A stretch of DNA of 61,361 nt from Clostridiaceae bacterium (GTDB lineage: Bacteria > Bacillota > Clostridia > Lachnospirales > Lachnospiraceae), in assembly GCA_018378255.1 (NCBI GenBank), contig JAGZXV010000009.1, positions 1 through 61,361 of the forward strand. The letters run 5' to 3'. The notes beneath the pieces are model-generated. The model was not told the origin of the DNA and made no database searches. It saw only the letters and a program-made list of their open reading frames with translations. The first letter of the stretch is position 1. The number at the start of each line of letters is the position of its first letter. The translations under genes and the position numbers were made by a program. Of the stretch, positions 35,683 through 44,971 are shown one piece after another.

Positions 35683-35866
35683 ATTATTGCGGTATAGAAT
35701 ATATTATGTGTAATCTTCTCATCCGCCTCTTCTGTAATTACAATTTTTACAGAATCATATTTCTTGAAAAAACAATAAACCTATCGGTTTTGCTTACATT
35801 ATCCCCCACTGGAGCTAATGTATTTTCGTAATATACTTTACCATCGACAACAAAACTTTTACTTTT

Positions 35867-36223
35867 TTAAAATAAAACAAAGTATTTGTAATACTTCAAA
35901 ATAAGCCTTTCTTTCCATTTGTGACTTGAACCATAATGTGATCTGTACTCTTCCTCATAATACACCATTCCGCCGTGCCACATCTTTTCCTTATATGTTT
36001 CAATCGTCTGCGGCCTCTGCTCATGGTTCCCGTGGATTGCAAAAGTCGTAACCGGCAGCGATTCCAGGAAACCCTTCTTCATCCGGTCATGTCAGTCACC
36101 ACTGAAATTAATCCCCGCATCCCCGAGTATAATCAATACATCCTCACGGCTTGTCCCAAATCTCTCACAAAACTGCTCCACCCGTTCAAACCGTACATGG
36201 GTATCCCCTGTTATGTATATCAT
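35867..36223 (-). pseudogene. Metallophosphoesterase fragment with an internal stop
   Basis: From ATG 36223 the frame reads MIYITGDTHVRFERVEQF and VLIILGDAGINFSGD, then TGA at 36092-36094, then HDRMKKGFLESLP, TTFAIHGNHEQRPQTIETY and so on. GDTH, GDAG and GNHE are calcineurin-like metal motifs. The stop probably replaces a Trp (TGG to TGA). The 3' end loses homology after about 35.95 kb. The start overlaps the stop of the DUF3795 gene by ATGA, so the two were an operon. Confidence 0.75.
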
Positions 36224-36645
36224 AATCCTTCTTCCTCTAAATATTTCCACTGGCACTCACTGCATTCTGCATCATGGATAGAAATGATTCCACCACATTC
36301 CGGACAGGTATATTTTTCTTTTTGTTGTACCAGAAATCCATCCATTCCCTGTTCCTTTACCGTTTGGCTGTTTTCCATCAAACTGGCATGGTAACGGATA
36401 TTATAACTTTTTTCCAGCCTCTTTATCTGTTTACACGGATATTCGGAACACTCAAAACAATATGTAATCTGCCGCTCCGTCACACAATCCTTTATCCTGC
36501 ATTTTCTACAGTGTTCTGGTTTTCCCTGATCACTTTTCAAACAACCTGCGCATGGCTTTTTATGATAGCAGTGTTTAAAGCATACCAGGCAATTCATCCC
36601 ACAAGGGGCAAACATGACCGGCTCTATTCTTTCTGGCATCTTCAT
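36220..36645 (-). CDS. DUF3795-type cysteine-rich protein
   Basis: A 141-aa protein with many Cys pairs: FAPCGMNCLVCFKHCYHKKP, CAGC, CRKCRIKDC, CFECSEYPCKQ, and a C-terminal zinc-ribbon-like CPECGG ... CSECQW. The N-terminal part matches DUF3795; zinc or iron-sulphur binding is likely, but the function is unknown. ATG at 36645 has AGGAG about 10 bases upstream; a TTG at 36651 is the alternative. It overlaps the broken phosphoesterase by 4 bp. Confidence 0.75.
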   Translation of the reverse strand: MKMPERIEPVMFAPCGMNCLVCFKHCYHKKPCAGCLKSDQGKPEHCRKCRIKDCVTERQITYCFECSEYPCKQIKRLEKSYNIRYHASLMENSQTVKEQGMDGFLVQQKEKYTCPECGGIISIHDAECSECQWKYLEEEGL

Positions 36646-36764
36646 TCTCAATCAACTCCTGTTGCTTTCCTTTAAGGTAATTAACCTGCTCATTTCCGAT
36701 TTTCATTTTCGGTTTGGACCTCTCTTAATTTTCAGGATTTTCATAAAATCCTCAAACATAGTGC

Positions 36765-37003
36765 TGTCCTTTGGATAAAATATAATCCACTTTCCACCAT
36801 GATAGGTTTTGCTTCATCAAAAATATGTTTCAGGTGCTCCGTAATCGTGCTTCTTCCTTTATCAAAAAGCTTTGCAATTGCATCCTGAGTAAGCCAGACA
36901 TCCTCATCCTGAACACGAACTTCTATAGAATCTTCTGAAATTTGCTTTGTAAATACTAAAAGTCCACAGTGCTGTTTCTAATCTGAAATTTCTTATCGGC
37001 CAT
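36765..37003 (-). pseudogene. RhuM-family N-terminal fragment, frameshifted
   Basis: ATG at 37003 starts MADKKFQIRNSTVDF, then a stop; a one-base shift restores LVFTKQISEDSIEVRVQDED, VWLTQDAIAKLFDKGRSTIT and EHLKHIF, which is the N-terminal signature of RhuM proteins. After HIF the similarity ends. The gene is dead by frameshift plus truncation. The rest of the interval up to 36645 holds no recognisable gene. Confidence 0.7.
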
Positions 37004-37040
37004 ACAACCATCTCTCTTTTCTTTCCCTGTTAGGCTATTT

Positions 37041-37185
37041 TAGCATATCGAACAAATGTTTGCAATATAAAAGCGCCCATTTTCTGAGCGCCTTTTACTA
37101 TATAACAGTATATCTTAATTGTACCCCTGCGATATCTATATTTCATCCAATCATCTCTCCTGATTGGACGAAATAGATATTTTTC
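37041..37185. repeat. Dispersed intergenic repeat, copy A (two-hairpin element)
   Basis: A ~145-bp element. A first hairpin, AAAAGCGCCCATTTTCTGAG with GCGCCTTTTA, is followed after about 35 nt by a second, ATATCTAT(AT)TTCATCCAATCA paired with TGATTGGACGAAATAGATAT and a TTTT tail (37132-37184). The same order and sequence recur at about 44.97-45.12 kb (copy B). Reads like a MITE-like or terminator-type mobile repeat. Confidence 0.65.
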
Positions 37186-37241
37186 ATCTACCACATATAA
37201 GGCATAAACTCCGCACATTATAACTTATTACTTACGCCAGT

Positions 37242-37472
37242 TTAATACTCGTTTTGTATCAAGCGCCCCTGTTCCAACTCATCTTTCAATATCTCATATA
37301 CATAAGGGGCTCCTTCTATATACAATCCCGTATCCTCATCTAATAATTTTTCGTATGTCTCTGAATTATAAAATACTTTCATTGCTTCTGCAATATCAAT
37401 TTGACGATCCTCTGCAAGAAAAGCAATGATATCCTGTGTAATATACTCTATCAATTGATCACATTTATTCAC
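37242..37472 (-). CDS. Small acidic protein of a DUF3990/DUF3791-type gene cluster
   Basis: A 76-aa soluble, acidic protein (DQLIEYITQDIIAFLAEDRQ; LYIEGAPYVYEILKDELEQG). The start is GTG at 37472, overlapping the end of the damaged DUF3990 gene, with AAAGGAGG about 9 bases before it. Similar small proteins commonly accompany DUF3990 genes (recollection, not checked). It may be an antitoxin-like partner; now that its upstream gene is broken its role is uncertain. Confidence 0.55.
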   Translation of the reverse strand: MNKCDQLIEYITQDIIAFLAEDRQIDIAEAMKVFYNSETYEKLLDEDTGLYIEGAPYVYEILKDELEQGRLIQNEY

Positions 37473-37973
37473 GCAGGATTCCCTCCTTTCTCAAGTAGGC
37501 AATGGCTTTCTTCGTGTGAAATGAATACTGATTCGTCAATTTTTTAAATTTCATCTCCCGACCAAAGTATCCACATCAATCAGCCCATTGGAAAACTGGC
37601 GAAACAAAAGAGCCAAGTCATCATTGGCAATGGGACCAATTACCAAATCATACTTGTTATCCAGATTGCACTCTTCACTCGCTATATCTTTAAATTCCCT
37701 GCTTCGATTACGGATAACAAACAGCGCCCACTCTTTTGTCGGTAATTCAAATTTTCTTACCCTGATATCCTCGTCAGTAAGAGCGGATTCATCAAATTCA
37801 TATATTGTGACACAAGGCACACCCCCATAGATTCGTGCAACTCTTGATGCCATTTTCTCTGCCTGGTCTCTTATCTCGGTTCAATAAAAGCCTTTTCCAA
37901 AATCTTTATATGGACGACACTTATTTAAATCGATATTGCTTATTTCAATGTTAGAACCATGATACAATCTCAC
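37465..37973 (-). pseudogene. DUF3990 family (predicted ART-fold toxin), broken
   Basis: From GTG 37973 the frame reads VRLYHGSNIEI, KPYKDFGKGFY-like RPYKDFGKGFY, then TGA at 37881-37883 where Leu is expected, then TEIRDQAEKMASRVARIYGG, EWALFVIRNRSREFKDI, DLVIGPIANDDLALLFRQF, GLIDVDTLV. Near 37555 a one-base deletion shifts the frame; the true end EMKFKKLTNQYSFHTKKAIA, ending GILRE, is found in another frame to 37465. So one nonsense and one frameshift are present. DUF3990 is, as I recall, in the ADP-ribosyltransferase-like clan. The GTG overlaps the stop of the DUF3791 gene, giving a coupled toxin-antitoxin-like unit. Confidence 0.75.
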
Positions 37974-38194
37974 TATAAGTTTCCTCCATTATTCTTGCAA
38001 ATAATGTCCAAATCCTCTACTGCATCTTCAATAGACAATGTATGCTCCATTTCATAATGTTCTTTTAGAATATCAATTCCTTTATGTCCATATAAATACT
38101 GGAATGCAATTCGCGGATGAAGCGCTTTTGCTCTTGCAAATTCATTCACACAAACTACCATATAATTAATTTGCTTTCTTACTGATTCCGACAT
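37973..38194 (-). CDS. DUF3791 family protein, probable antitoxin partner of DUF3990
   Basis: A 73-aa helical protein beginning MSESVRKQINYMVVCVNEFA, with RIAFQYLYGHKGIDILKEHY and LSIEDAVEDLDIICKNNGG. This is the DUF3791 pattern. AGGGAG lies 7 bases before ATG 38194; a longer frame from 38266 is unlikely. It ends by overlapping the GTG of the DUF3990 remnant by one base. As the toxin is broken, this antitoxin may be a relic. A fossil of its leader occurs again at ~46.6-46.7 kb. Confidence 0.7.
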   Translation of the reverse strand: MSESVRKQINYMVVCVNEFARAKALHPRIAFQYLYGHKGIDILKEHYEMEHTLSIEDAVEDLDIICKNNGGNL

Positions 38195-38384
38195 ATCAAC
38201 ACTCCCTTCCTTTTTTGATTGTACTAAAATAAAATCTCTCCTACAACGCAAAACTATTATAAGCATACCGACACCTTAACAGTAATTTTTCCATTCACAG
38301 GAGGTACAGAAAGTACCTCATCAAAGCGAAGAACCTATCATTTCATATGCAGACAGTCACATATAGGGCTGTCTGCATAGAAAT

Positions 38385-38570
38385 TCATTTGAAAATTTTA
38401 CGTTCCGTTTCGTCCCTCTCAAAATACTCATCTAGAAACTGAGACAGGATTTTTTCTGTTGCCATAGTTTTTGTAATGCCAGTTTCTCCACAGAATTTTT
38501 CAAGCTGAACGGATATTGGCTCTGAAAGTTTAATATTAAGGATTTTAGCTTCTTTTTTCGCTCTTGCCAT
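38385..38570 (-). CDS. Ribbon-helix-helix-like small protein
   Basis: A 61-aa protein with a basic N-terminus (MARAKKEAKILNIKLSEPIS) followed by VQLEKFCGETGITKTMATEKIL, the pattern of CopG/RHH DNA-binding proteins (beta strand plus two helices). GGGAGAA lies before the ATG. It overlaps the 3' end of the helicase gene by 26 bp, so it is the third gene of the restriction-like operon and could regulate it. Confidence 0.65.
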   Translation of the reverse strand: MARAKKEAKILNIKLSEPISVQLEKFCGETGITKTMATEKILSQFLDEYFERDETERKIFK

Positions 38571-41500
38571 CTCGACATTCTCCCTTCAGTTCAGGGAACA
38601 ATTCTCCCAATCTTTGTTCTAATGTCCCATCCTTGGCATATTTTAATGTATCGCATAGTTCTATATTATGTTTTTTAATCGCAATTTCATCATTGAACCC
38701 CAGTATATAACTCAAACATATGCGATAAATAATTTCTGTAGGCGCACAGCCATATACCTGTTTTTTAAAAATATGATTCAGCCTCTCTGTTTCATCTGAA
38801 TAAAGTTGTTTCATGCGTTCGCTTTGATATAATCGTGTTACGATTTCCGTAATATACATTCCCGATTTCATATATAGGTCTGCGAATGTCTTATCTGGAT
38901 CATCAAAGCATCCTGGATTTTCCTCCTCCATACGATTTACCATATCTTTGACCACCCATTTAGGAGTAAAAATCTGATTTGTCTTCTGAGGCGGAATATA
39001 ATCGAAAATATCTTCAGTATTTTTCTCATCGAAATAATTCGCAAGTAGTCGTTTTTTATTGAGGAATTCCTTTACTGAATCATCAAATACCACCGGGTCG
39101 AAAAGATGTCCTTTGAAGAATTCTTCCTGCTCTGTTTCGTCGTTCATGTATGATCCGCCGTCTCGCAGGAAACGAAAATCCTTCAATGAAATGCTGGTCA
39201 CTTCCCAGAACACCTCATCTGGAATGATTTGATCAAATGTTGCCAGCGTTGTATTTTCATCGCCATATGCCATCAAAAAAGATGGTATAGTTCTGGAAAA
39301 CCCACGAAGATGGTCACGAATTCCGTCTTCTATAGTACGTTTCTTTTCCTCACGCTTTTCTGTCTCAACCGTCTGTACTACAGTTTCCCCGGCAGTTTTT
39401 ATAAAATCCTCCACAGAATTGCTGATTGTCTGTTTTAACGTCTCCACAGCCTGCTGTTTCTTTGCTTCGATTTCCTGATCAAGTTGCTGGCGCTCTTCTT
39501 GAGTTTTAGCTGTAGCAGCCCTTGCCACCCGCTCCGCCTCCAATAAGTTCTGTTGGATTCTAAAATCTCCATAAACTCTATTTACAACAGCGTCCGTTTC
39601 TGCATTGATTTTCCGCTCCATTTGTTTCTTGGAAGACTTTGATATATCCCGCCCGTACTGAGACTCTGCTTCTTTAAGAACGGCAGCCGCGATGGTTTGG
39701 TGAAATGTATCGCTCAGTTTATCCAGTATTCTATCTTCATTTTTCTGTATTGCTGTATTGCTTAAGGCTACAGTCTCAAAAATATCATCAACTTGTTTCG
39801 TTACCTTTTCCGTATCGAAAATCTTATCTCCGAAAAGGCTGTTTGCCTTCCCAATCACGTACTCTCTATCGAGTTCTATTTCTCCGTCATCGTTTATAGA
39901 CAAGTCATCTGCCACGTTCGGGTTCACCCCAAGCGGTCTTTGCGGCTCCTTTACAGCCTCCATATTCTGCAAGATATCGAGAACGCTCTGCGGTGCATGG
40001 AAGATATTGCTGATATTCTGGAACAGAAAATCCGACATAAATCCACGTCTGACAACTTCTTGGGATTTCAGTTTACGCGGAATTGAGAGAACTTTTTCTG
40101 CATCCAATTCTACCATTTCCCCATTTTCATCTTCACCAATAACAGGGAAGAAATTCAACAACTCACGTACATGTTCTTTTCTTGTGTCAGAATCGCCCTT
40201 ACCTCCGGCAGTATCCTCCGCCAGGTCGTTTGCTATCTCCTCATAGATGATAAGAGTACGAGCCGGATCAAAATCAAAAATATAGGCATTTTCTTTTCGA
40301 TAATGTTCTTTTCCAGTTGAGAAGAGGCATGGGTTCTGTGCCCGGAAGGCAGCTTGCATATATAGAGCCGGACTCTTCATGGACGAAAGCATCAGTACGG
40401 CTGTCCACTCAGGTATTGTTACTCCAGTAGTAAGCTGGCCTACAGACAAAGTAATGGTTTTATCATGCTTTTTAATTGCTTCCGTTACTTTATCATATGC
40501 TTTTGATACTGCTTCATCTTCTGCCATTTTTCCATCCCCTGCAGCCAAGATGATTTCATAATTTTCAAATACTGGATGGGTATGTAATTTCTTGGCAAGA
40601 GCTTTTGCACTATCTACTCGGTTTAAGAGCCACAATGTATGTTTTAGTTCCTTCCGAAGCTCCGATGTAGAGAACGGGAACTTTTCATTCTCTATCATTA
40701 CATCCAAGAAATCGTCGACTGCAGCTTCATGAATGAAACAACCAGAGGAGTTTGTAGAAAAAAACTCATTTAGATCAAAAGCGAATTCTTCCGTTTCTCC
40801 GTCGATTTCAATTCCCCGTGCAAGCTTGCCCTTTACAATTTCGGACATCTGATAAGTCAGCATGTTAAGCTGCGGGAGCTTTCCGTAGGGATTTTCTTCT
40901 CCTAGTTTTGCAATATATGCCTGCTTCGCTTTTTGCTCATCCGAGTATGTCCAGTTATAAATAGCATTATCTTGGAACTTGTCATTAGCTAAGGCTTTAA
41001 ACGGCGTTCCGGAAAGGTGCAGGGTGTATTTCCGATAGATTCGCTCAAAAGCTACATCGGTTTTAAACGTATCAATACCTTCATGAGCCTCATCTATAAC
41101 CAGGATATCCCATTTCATTTTTGCAACTTCTTCAAGTTTGTTATACTGACCGCCGAAATGAATCGACCCCTTCAAGTCCTGCAGGCTGACAAATTCAATA
41201 CACCCGCAGAATTCATCATCTTTTGTATGTGCGGCATATGTTCTATACTCAGTTCTGGATATTACATAGGGTTTGCCCTGAATCCCATCCACACTGCTGA
41301 CAAAATGATATCCAGACTGCCTACCGACAAACTTCTCATAATCTTCATACCAAGAGTTAGCGATAGCAGGGCGATTGGTAACAATCAGGACATTAATTGC
41401 CTGAAGCCGTCTACAAAGTTCATAAGTCGCCAGAGTTTTCCCGAATCGCGGCTTTGCATTCCAAAGAAATTGTCCATTCTCATGCAGATTAAAATAATCC

Positions 41501-41916
41501 AATGCTTTATTAACCGCATCCTCCTGCTCTGCCCGAAGTCTAAATGGATGAACCTCTCTACTCTGTACCTGTCCGCGATTTGCTTTGAAATCATAGTACA
41601 TAGCTCTGGAATCTGGACCGTTAATATGAAACCACTCTGTCCCCAAAGACTGCTCCACACCATGTTTCCGAAGAAATGCATGCAAATCCCTGTCACTGAA
41701 TATGTCTCCAGAACCGTCGTCGTAGATAGCTGTTCCGCGCCATTCCTCATGGTACTGAACATCTGCGGTATGAGTCTGCTGGCTCAATCGTTTATCAACA
41801 CCCTGCTCTGTGTAACCAATCTTTGTCCAGCCATCATGTCTTGCAATTTCAGGAGTTGTATAGGCATAAATCATCGGAACGACTTTTTCTACTGTGTTGA
41901 TTTTAATTTTTGCCAT
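38545..41916 (-). CDS. Helicase of a two-gene restriction-like system with GIY-YIG-type N-terminus and MTase-like C-terminus
   Basis: A 1123-aa protein. Residues ~12-100 resemble the GIY-YIG/T5orf172 nuclease fold (MIYAYT; GWTKIGYTEQGVDKRL; EWFHI). Residues ~125-560 form an SF2 helicase: Q-like HPFRLRAEQEDAV, Walker A NAKPRFGKTLAT at ~153-164, DEAH box VIDEAHEGIDT, and motif III-VI region (LHLSGTPF; VGQLTTGVTIPEW; QAAFRAQNP). A long coiled-coil part (ERQQLDQEIEAKKQQAVET) follows. The last ~150 residues look like the front of a DNA methylase: NQIFTPKWVVKDMVNRM, a motif-I-like FADLYMKSGMYITEI, and QVYGCAPTEIIYRICL. Two bp separate it from the methylase gene upstream. Best reading: the restriction/translocation subunit. 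Confidence 0.75.
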   Translation of the reverse strand: MAKIKINTVEKVVPMIYAYTTPEIARHDGWTKIGYTEQGVDKRLSQQTHTADVQYHEEWRGTAIYDDGSGDIFSDRDLHAFLRKHGVEQSLGTEWFHINGPDSRAMYYDFKANRGQVQSREVHPFRLRAEQEDAVNKALDYFNLHENGQFLWNAKPRFGKTLATYELCRRLQAINVLIVTNRPAIANSWYEDYEKFVGRQSGYHFVSSVDGIQGKPYVISRTEYRTYAAHTKDDEFCGCIEFVSLQDLKGSIHFGGQYNKLEEVAKMKWDILVIDEAHEGIDTFKTDVAFERIYRKYTLHLSGTPFKALANDKFQDNAIYNWTYSDEQKAKQAYIAKLGEENPYGKLPQLNMLTYQMSEIVKGKLARGIEIDGETEEFAFDLNEFFSTNSSGCFIHEAAVDDFLDVMIENEKFPFSTSELRKELKHTLWLLNRVDSAKALAKKLHTHPVFENYEIILAAGDGKMAEDEAVSKAYDKVTEAIKKHDKTITLSVGQLTTGVTIPEWTAVLMLSSMKSPALYMQAAFRAQNPCLFSTGKEHYRKENAYIFDFDPARTLIIYEEIANDLAEDTAGGKGDSDTRKEHVRELLNFFPVIGEDENGEMVELDAEKVLSIPRKLKSQEVVRRGFMSDFLFQNISNIFHAPQSVLDILQNMEAVKEPQRPLGVNPNVADDLSINDDGEIELDREYVIGKANSLFGDKIFDTEKVTKQVDDIFETVALSNTAIQKNEDRILDKLSDTFHQTIAAAVLKEAESQYGRDISKSSKKQMERKINAETDAVVNRVYGDFRIQQNLLEAERVARAATAKTQEERQQLDQEIEAKKQQAVETLKQTISNSVEDFIKTAGETVVQTVETEKREEKKRTIEDGIRDHLRGFSRTIPSFLMAYGDENTTLATFDQIIPDEVFWEVTSISLKDFRFLRDGGSYMNDETEQEEFFKGHLFDPVVFDDSVKEFLNKKRLLANYFDEKNTEDIFDYIPPQKTNQIFTPKWVVKDMVNRMEEENPGCFDDPDKTFADLYMKSGMYITEIVTRLYQSERMKQLYSDETERLNHIFKKQVYGCAPTEIIYRICLSYILGFNDEIAIKKHNIELCDTLKYAKDGTLEQRLGELFPELKGECRDGKSEKRS

Positions 41917-41917
41917 A

Positions 41918-43957
41918 CTATACCATCTCCTTTACCTTTGTTTCGATGAATTCAATTTCTTCGTCGGAGAGTTCGTACTTTTTGTAAAGTTGCTGATCAA
42001 TCTCATGAATGGATTTTGACCAATCAATGTCGGAGGAGGAAGTAAAATCTTGAAGAGGAATATATTTCCATACTGGCTTATTTCCATTTTGCGTTACTTT
42101 CAAAACACCTAATAGCGTACGAGAAAACTTTGTTGATATGAATTTTCCTACAGCCTCTGCATCTAATCGAGACGAAAATTTTCCAATGCTAATAAAAGTT
42201 TCAGTATTTCCTACATTTGGCTCCTCAATCAAAGGTTGGCTAATAGCTTCCCCGAAAACACCACTACCATTAGCTTGTGGAACTAAAACCTTATAATATT
42301 CAAAATTATCAACATTGTTTACATAGTCGCGTCTTATATATTTATAAATCCTTTTATTATCTTCACGGCCAAGAATTTTTATATATTCATTTTTATCGTT
42401 TGGTTTATTATCAAAAAATATTTCAGGTAATCTTTCAAAAATATTTGATGCCATATCGTAAGCATGCCCCTTACTTAATTTAGTAATAGCGTTTGGATTT
42501 TCTTTATGCATAATATCCGTTAGCCTATATGCCGTCCTCGAATACACAATTTTTGATAAACTTTCAAATCCTTTACTTAGTATTATTTTATGCAATATGG
42601 TATTTAATACCGGAAATTGAGTAAAAGCCTGTATTGCTCCAAAATCCTTTGCATCATCCCTATATGTTATTGCTATTCCGCCTTTAAGAGGAACTGATAA
42701 TGCCGGAAAAATTTTACTACTATCTGGCTCATATTGTAAAACTTTAAAATGAGGATCATTTAACATCTTTTCATTCCAAGCTTTTGGTGTATTTCCAGCA
42801 TTGAATAAAAATCTGGCAGGATGAATTAATTCCACCTTTTCAGATACTTTAATTGCTTCATCCATGAAGTAATTATAAACAGACGGGGCAAAATTCTTCT
42901 GAGAGCCTTCTAAATTATCTGAATCCTGTTCCTCTTGATATGGTGGGTTCCCGATACAAAAATCAAAGAGTTTCTTTTTCATTTTTTTCATTCCCTTCTT
43001 TAATGTTTTATATATCAACAACTCTTTAGCCCGCCAGTTATAAATATAACATGGCAGTGCCTCTTCATCCTCGGAAGATAAATTATCAGCCATATCGAAT
43101 AGTGACATCTGATAAAAATTATCGTGTGGTTTACCAAGAGGAACTGTATCTTTCAACCCATCCATCTGCCAGATATTCCAGGAGATCACATTGGCGAACT
43201 GCTTTAATATTTTTTCATTCGGTTCATTCTTCATCCACTCCTGATAGTAGTCACAAAAGGTCATCATCAAATTGATACGTGCAATTAAAAGATTGTCTCC
43301 CTGATATTCATATCCATAGCAACTCTGGAATGCCCGCATTACCCATTTTAACCATTCATCATCATTGTCAACATTTTCATTGACAACTCTGAGTTTCCGA
43401 TCAAGAACTCCAATCCTACGCATTGGTGGCAGAATCAGTTCACCTGTTGCGGCATCATATCGTGAAACCAGATAAGGCGCTTCTCCGCATGTGATTTCTA
43501 ATCTCCTGGAATCCACATATGCTGTCCATGATTTTTCATTGCTAAACTGAATTTTATCCATATTCACAGTCCAAGTATGGTCTTCATCGTTCTCCGTGTT
43601 AAAAACATTTTTATGTCCAAACCATTGCTCATCCGCATAGTTGTTCATTTTATTGCAAAGCCAAACTGGAGTAAAAACTTCCGCTTTCTTCCTTGTACGC
43701 ATAAGTTGCTCATCCAAAGCCTTTTCCGTCCGGGATTGTAGCTCAATGGAGTTCAGTCCACAAAGTGTCATGCGCTCTATAACGTCTTTGTCCCGATATC
43801 CGCTGCCATAATCAGAATAAGCATCCGTTGCCCATATGATATTTTTCTTGGTCGTCTTATCCTGCAAGAGAATTTTCATGGTCTTTTGCACAGGATAAGC
43901 ACCGATATCAATTAGTTTATTCAATCTGCACCTCTTATTTGCAATATATAAATTCAT
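41918..43957 (-). CDS. Eco57I-like N6-adenine DNA methyltransferase
   Basis: A 679-aa protein. Motif X is FTPVWLCNKMNNYADE at ~95-110; the usual DPxxGxG motif I is replaced by LEITCGEAPYLVSRYD at ~153-168; motif IV is FCIGNPPYQEEQ with NPPY at 337-340. The C-terminal ~300 residues are a target-recognition-like region (AYRLTDIMHKENPNAIT; YVNNVDNFEYYKVLV). The frame opens at ATG 43957 without a clear ribosome-binding site; a TTG at 43924 preceded by AGAGGTG is an equally good start. It is first in an operon with the helicase and the RHH protein. Together these act as a restriction-modification or related defence unit. Confidence 0.8.
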   Translation of the reverse strand: MNLYIANKRCRLNKLIDIGAYPVQKTMKILLQDKTTKKNIIWATDAYSDYGSGYRDKDVIERMTLCGLNSIELQSRTEKALDEQLMRTRKKAEVFTPVWLCNKMNNYADEQWFGHKNVFNTENDEDHTWTVNMDKIQFSNEKSWTAYVDSRRLEITCGEAPYLVSRYDAATGELILPPMRRIGVLDRKLRVVNENVDNDDEWLKWVMRAFQSCYGYEYQGDNLLIARINLMMTFCDYYQEWMKNEPNEKILKQFANVISWNIWQMDGLKDTVPLGKPHDNFYQMSLFDMADNLSSEDEEALPCYIYNWRAKELLIYKTLKKGMKKMKKKLFDFCIGNPPYQEEQDSDNLEGSQKNFAPSVYNYFMDEAIKVSEKVELIHPARFLFNAGNTPKAWNEKMLNDPHFKVLQYEPDSSKIFPALSVPLKGGIAITYRDDAKDFGAIQAFTQFPVLNTILHKIILSKGFESLSKIVYSRTAYRLTDIMHKENPNAITKLSKGHAYDMASNIFERLPEIFFDNKPNDKNEYIKILGREDNKRIYKYIRRDYVNNVDNFEYYKVLVPQANGSGVFGEAISQPLIEEPNVGNTETFISIGKFSSRLDAEAVGKFISTKFSRTLLGVLKVTQNGNKPVWKYIPLQDFTSSSDIDWSKSIHEIDQQLYKKYELSDEEIEFIETKVKEMV

Positions 43958-44085
43958 TGTTGTAAAGATATATACAGTATACTACATGCTTGTTGTTTCG
44001 TATACACGTTTTGTCGTAAAAATATAGAACTTGCTGCCTCTGAATTACATCTATCTTCTATACAGCCTATGCTAATTTCCTAAAT

Positions 44086-44205
44086 AAACTTTAAAGGGAG
44101 ACTATGGCACCTTAATGCTGTTCGTCTCCCTTTTTGATTAATTTTATCGTTGTCTGTCAACCTCAAGCCCGTTCATCCTGCATCGCTTATGGATTTTGAT
44201 TTTTT
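44086..44205. repeat. Dispersed repeat family 2, copy 1 (hairpin plus tail)
   Basis: About 120 bp. It starts with a stem AAAGGGAGAC/GTCTCCCTTT (44093-44133) and a TTTTT run, then a tail with TTTTATCGTTGTCTGTCAAC and GTTCATCCTGCATCGCTTAT. A close relative is at 46795-46957. The hairpin can terminate the minus-strand acetyltransferase gene. The rest of the 43958-44321 gap shows only a related GATTGGATGTTTTAGATATT motif near 44240. Confidence 0.65.
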
Positions 44206-44321
44206 TAACGGAAATTTATCACTCGACAGCCGCCTCTGGCGATTGGATGTTTTAGATATTTTATTTACATTTTTCCGCTTCGCCCCTCCGTTTTTTCTGT
44301 ATTACAGACCTACTCGATATC

Positions 44322-44927
44322 TTAACATATCACTTTATAGTGAGCAATGAATCTTTCTCCGGCAATATTTTCCATCTCAGGGTGCAAATTAATTAACCGT
44401 TCATAATTCTCACCCTCTTTTTCTTTTAATTGATTCAAAAAAGCCTGATACTCACTTGGCTCTTTTCCAATAAATGTTGCACCTAATTTTTGAAACAATC
44501 CCAAACTTGGTTCATTATTTGAATAAATTCGTGCCAGAAAATAATCTATCTTGCTTATACTGGATACTTGCCACATAAATAATCGCAGAGCATTATATGC
44601 TACCCCCTGCCTCTGATATCTTTGAACAACGTCAATCCCTAGTTCCGGAGTCTTGGAATTGAGTTCACGCAATGTAATATTTCCTACATAGGCGCCGTCT
44701 TTCTTCAATATAACCGAAACACGAATAGCGTCTTCACTTTGCTCTTCCACCCATATCTTTTCAAAATATTTTCGGAAAAAGGTCTCTTCCATCCGACCCT
44801 TTACTATAGATATTTCGGAAAATAGATTATAGTAAACCTCTTTGTCCTCCGAAAGTTGTTTTCTTAACATATATTGCATGTTTTCTGCAAGTACATTTCT
44901 GTCATTAAAATAATATGATTTATCCAT
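44322..44927 (-). CDS. GNAT-family N-acetyltransferase
   Basis: A 201-aa protein with a GNAT core: VSVILKKDGAYVGNITLREL, LGIDVVQRYQRQGVAYNALR (the acetyl-CoA-binding RxxGxA-type loop), and ARIYSNNEPSLGLFQKLGA (motif B, Asn and the FQKLG end). Substrate is unknown; the C-terminal extension of ~45 residues is not recognised. GGGAGAG precedes the ATG. It lies between the R-M operon and the broken fic gene, flanked by repeats of both families. Confidence 0.8.
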   Translation of the reverse strand: MDKSYYFNDRNVLAENMQYMLRKQLSEDKEVYYNLFSEISIVKGRMEETFFRKYFEKIWVEEQSEDAIRVSVILKKDGAYVGNITLRELNSKTPELGIDVVQRYQRQGVAYNALRLFMWQVSSISKIDYFLARIYSNNEPSLGLFQKLGATFIGKEPSEYQAFLNQLKEKEGENYERLINLHPEMENIAGERFIAHYKVIC

Positions 44928-44971
44928 AACTCTCCCACCTTCTGCTTCTCTACTCTGTAAATACTAAACTA

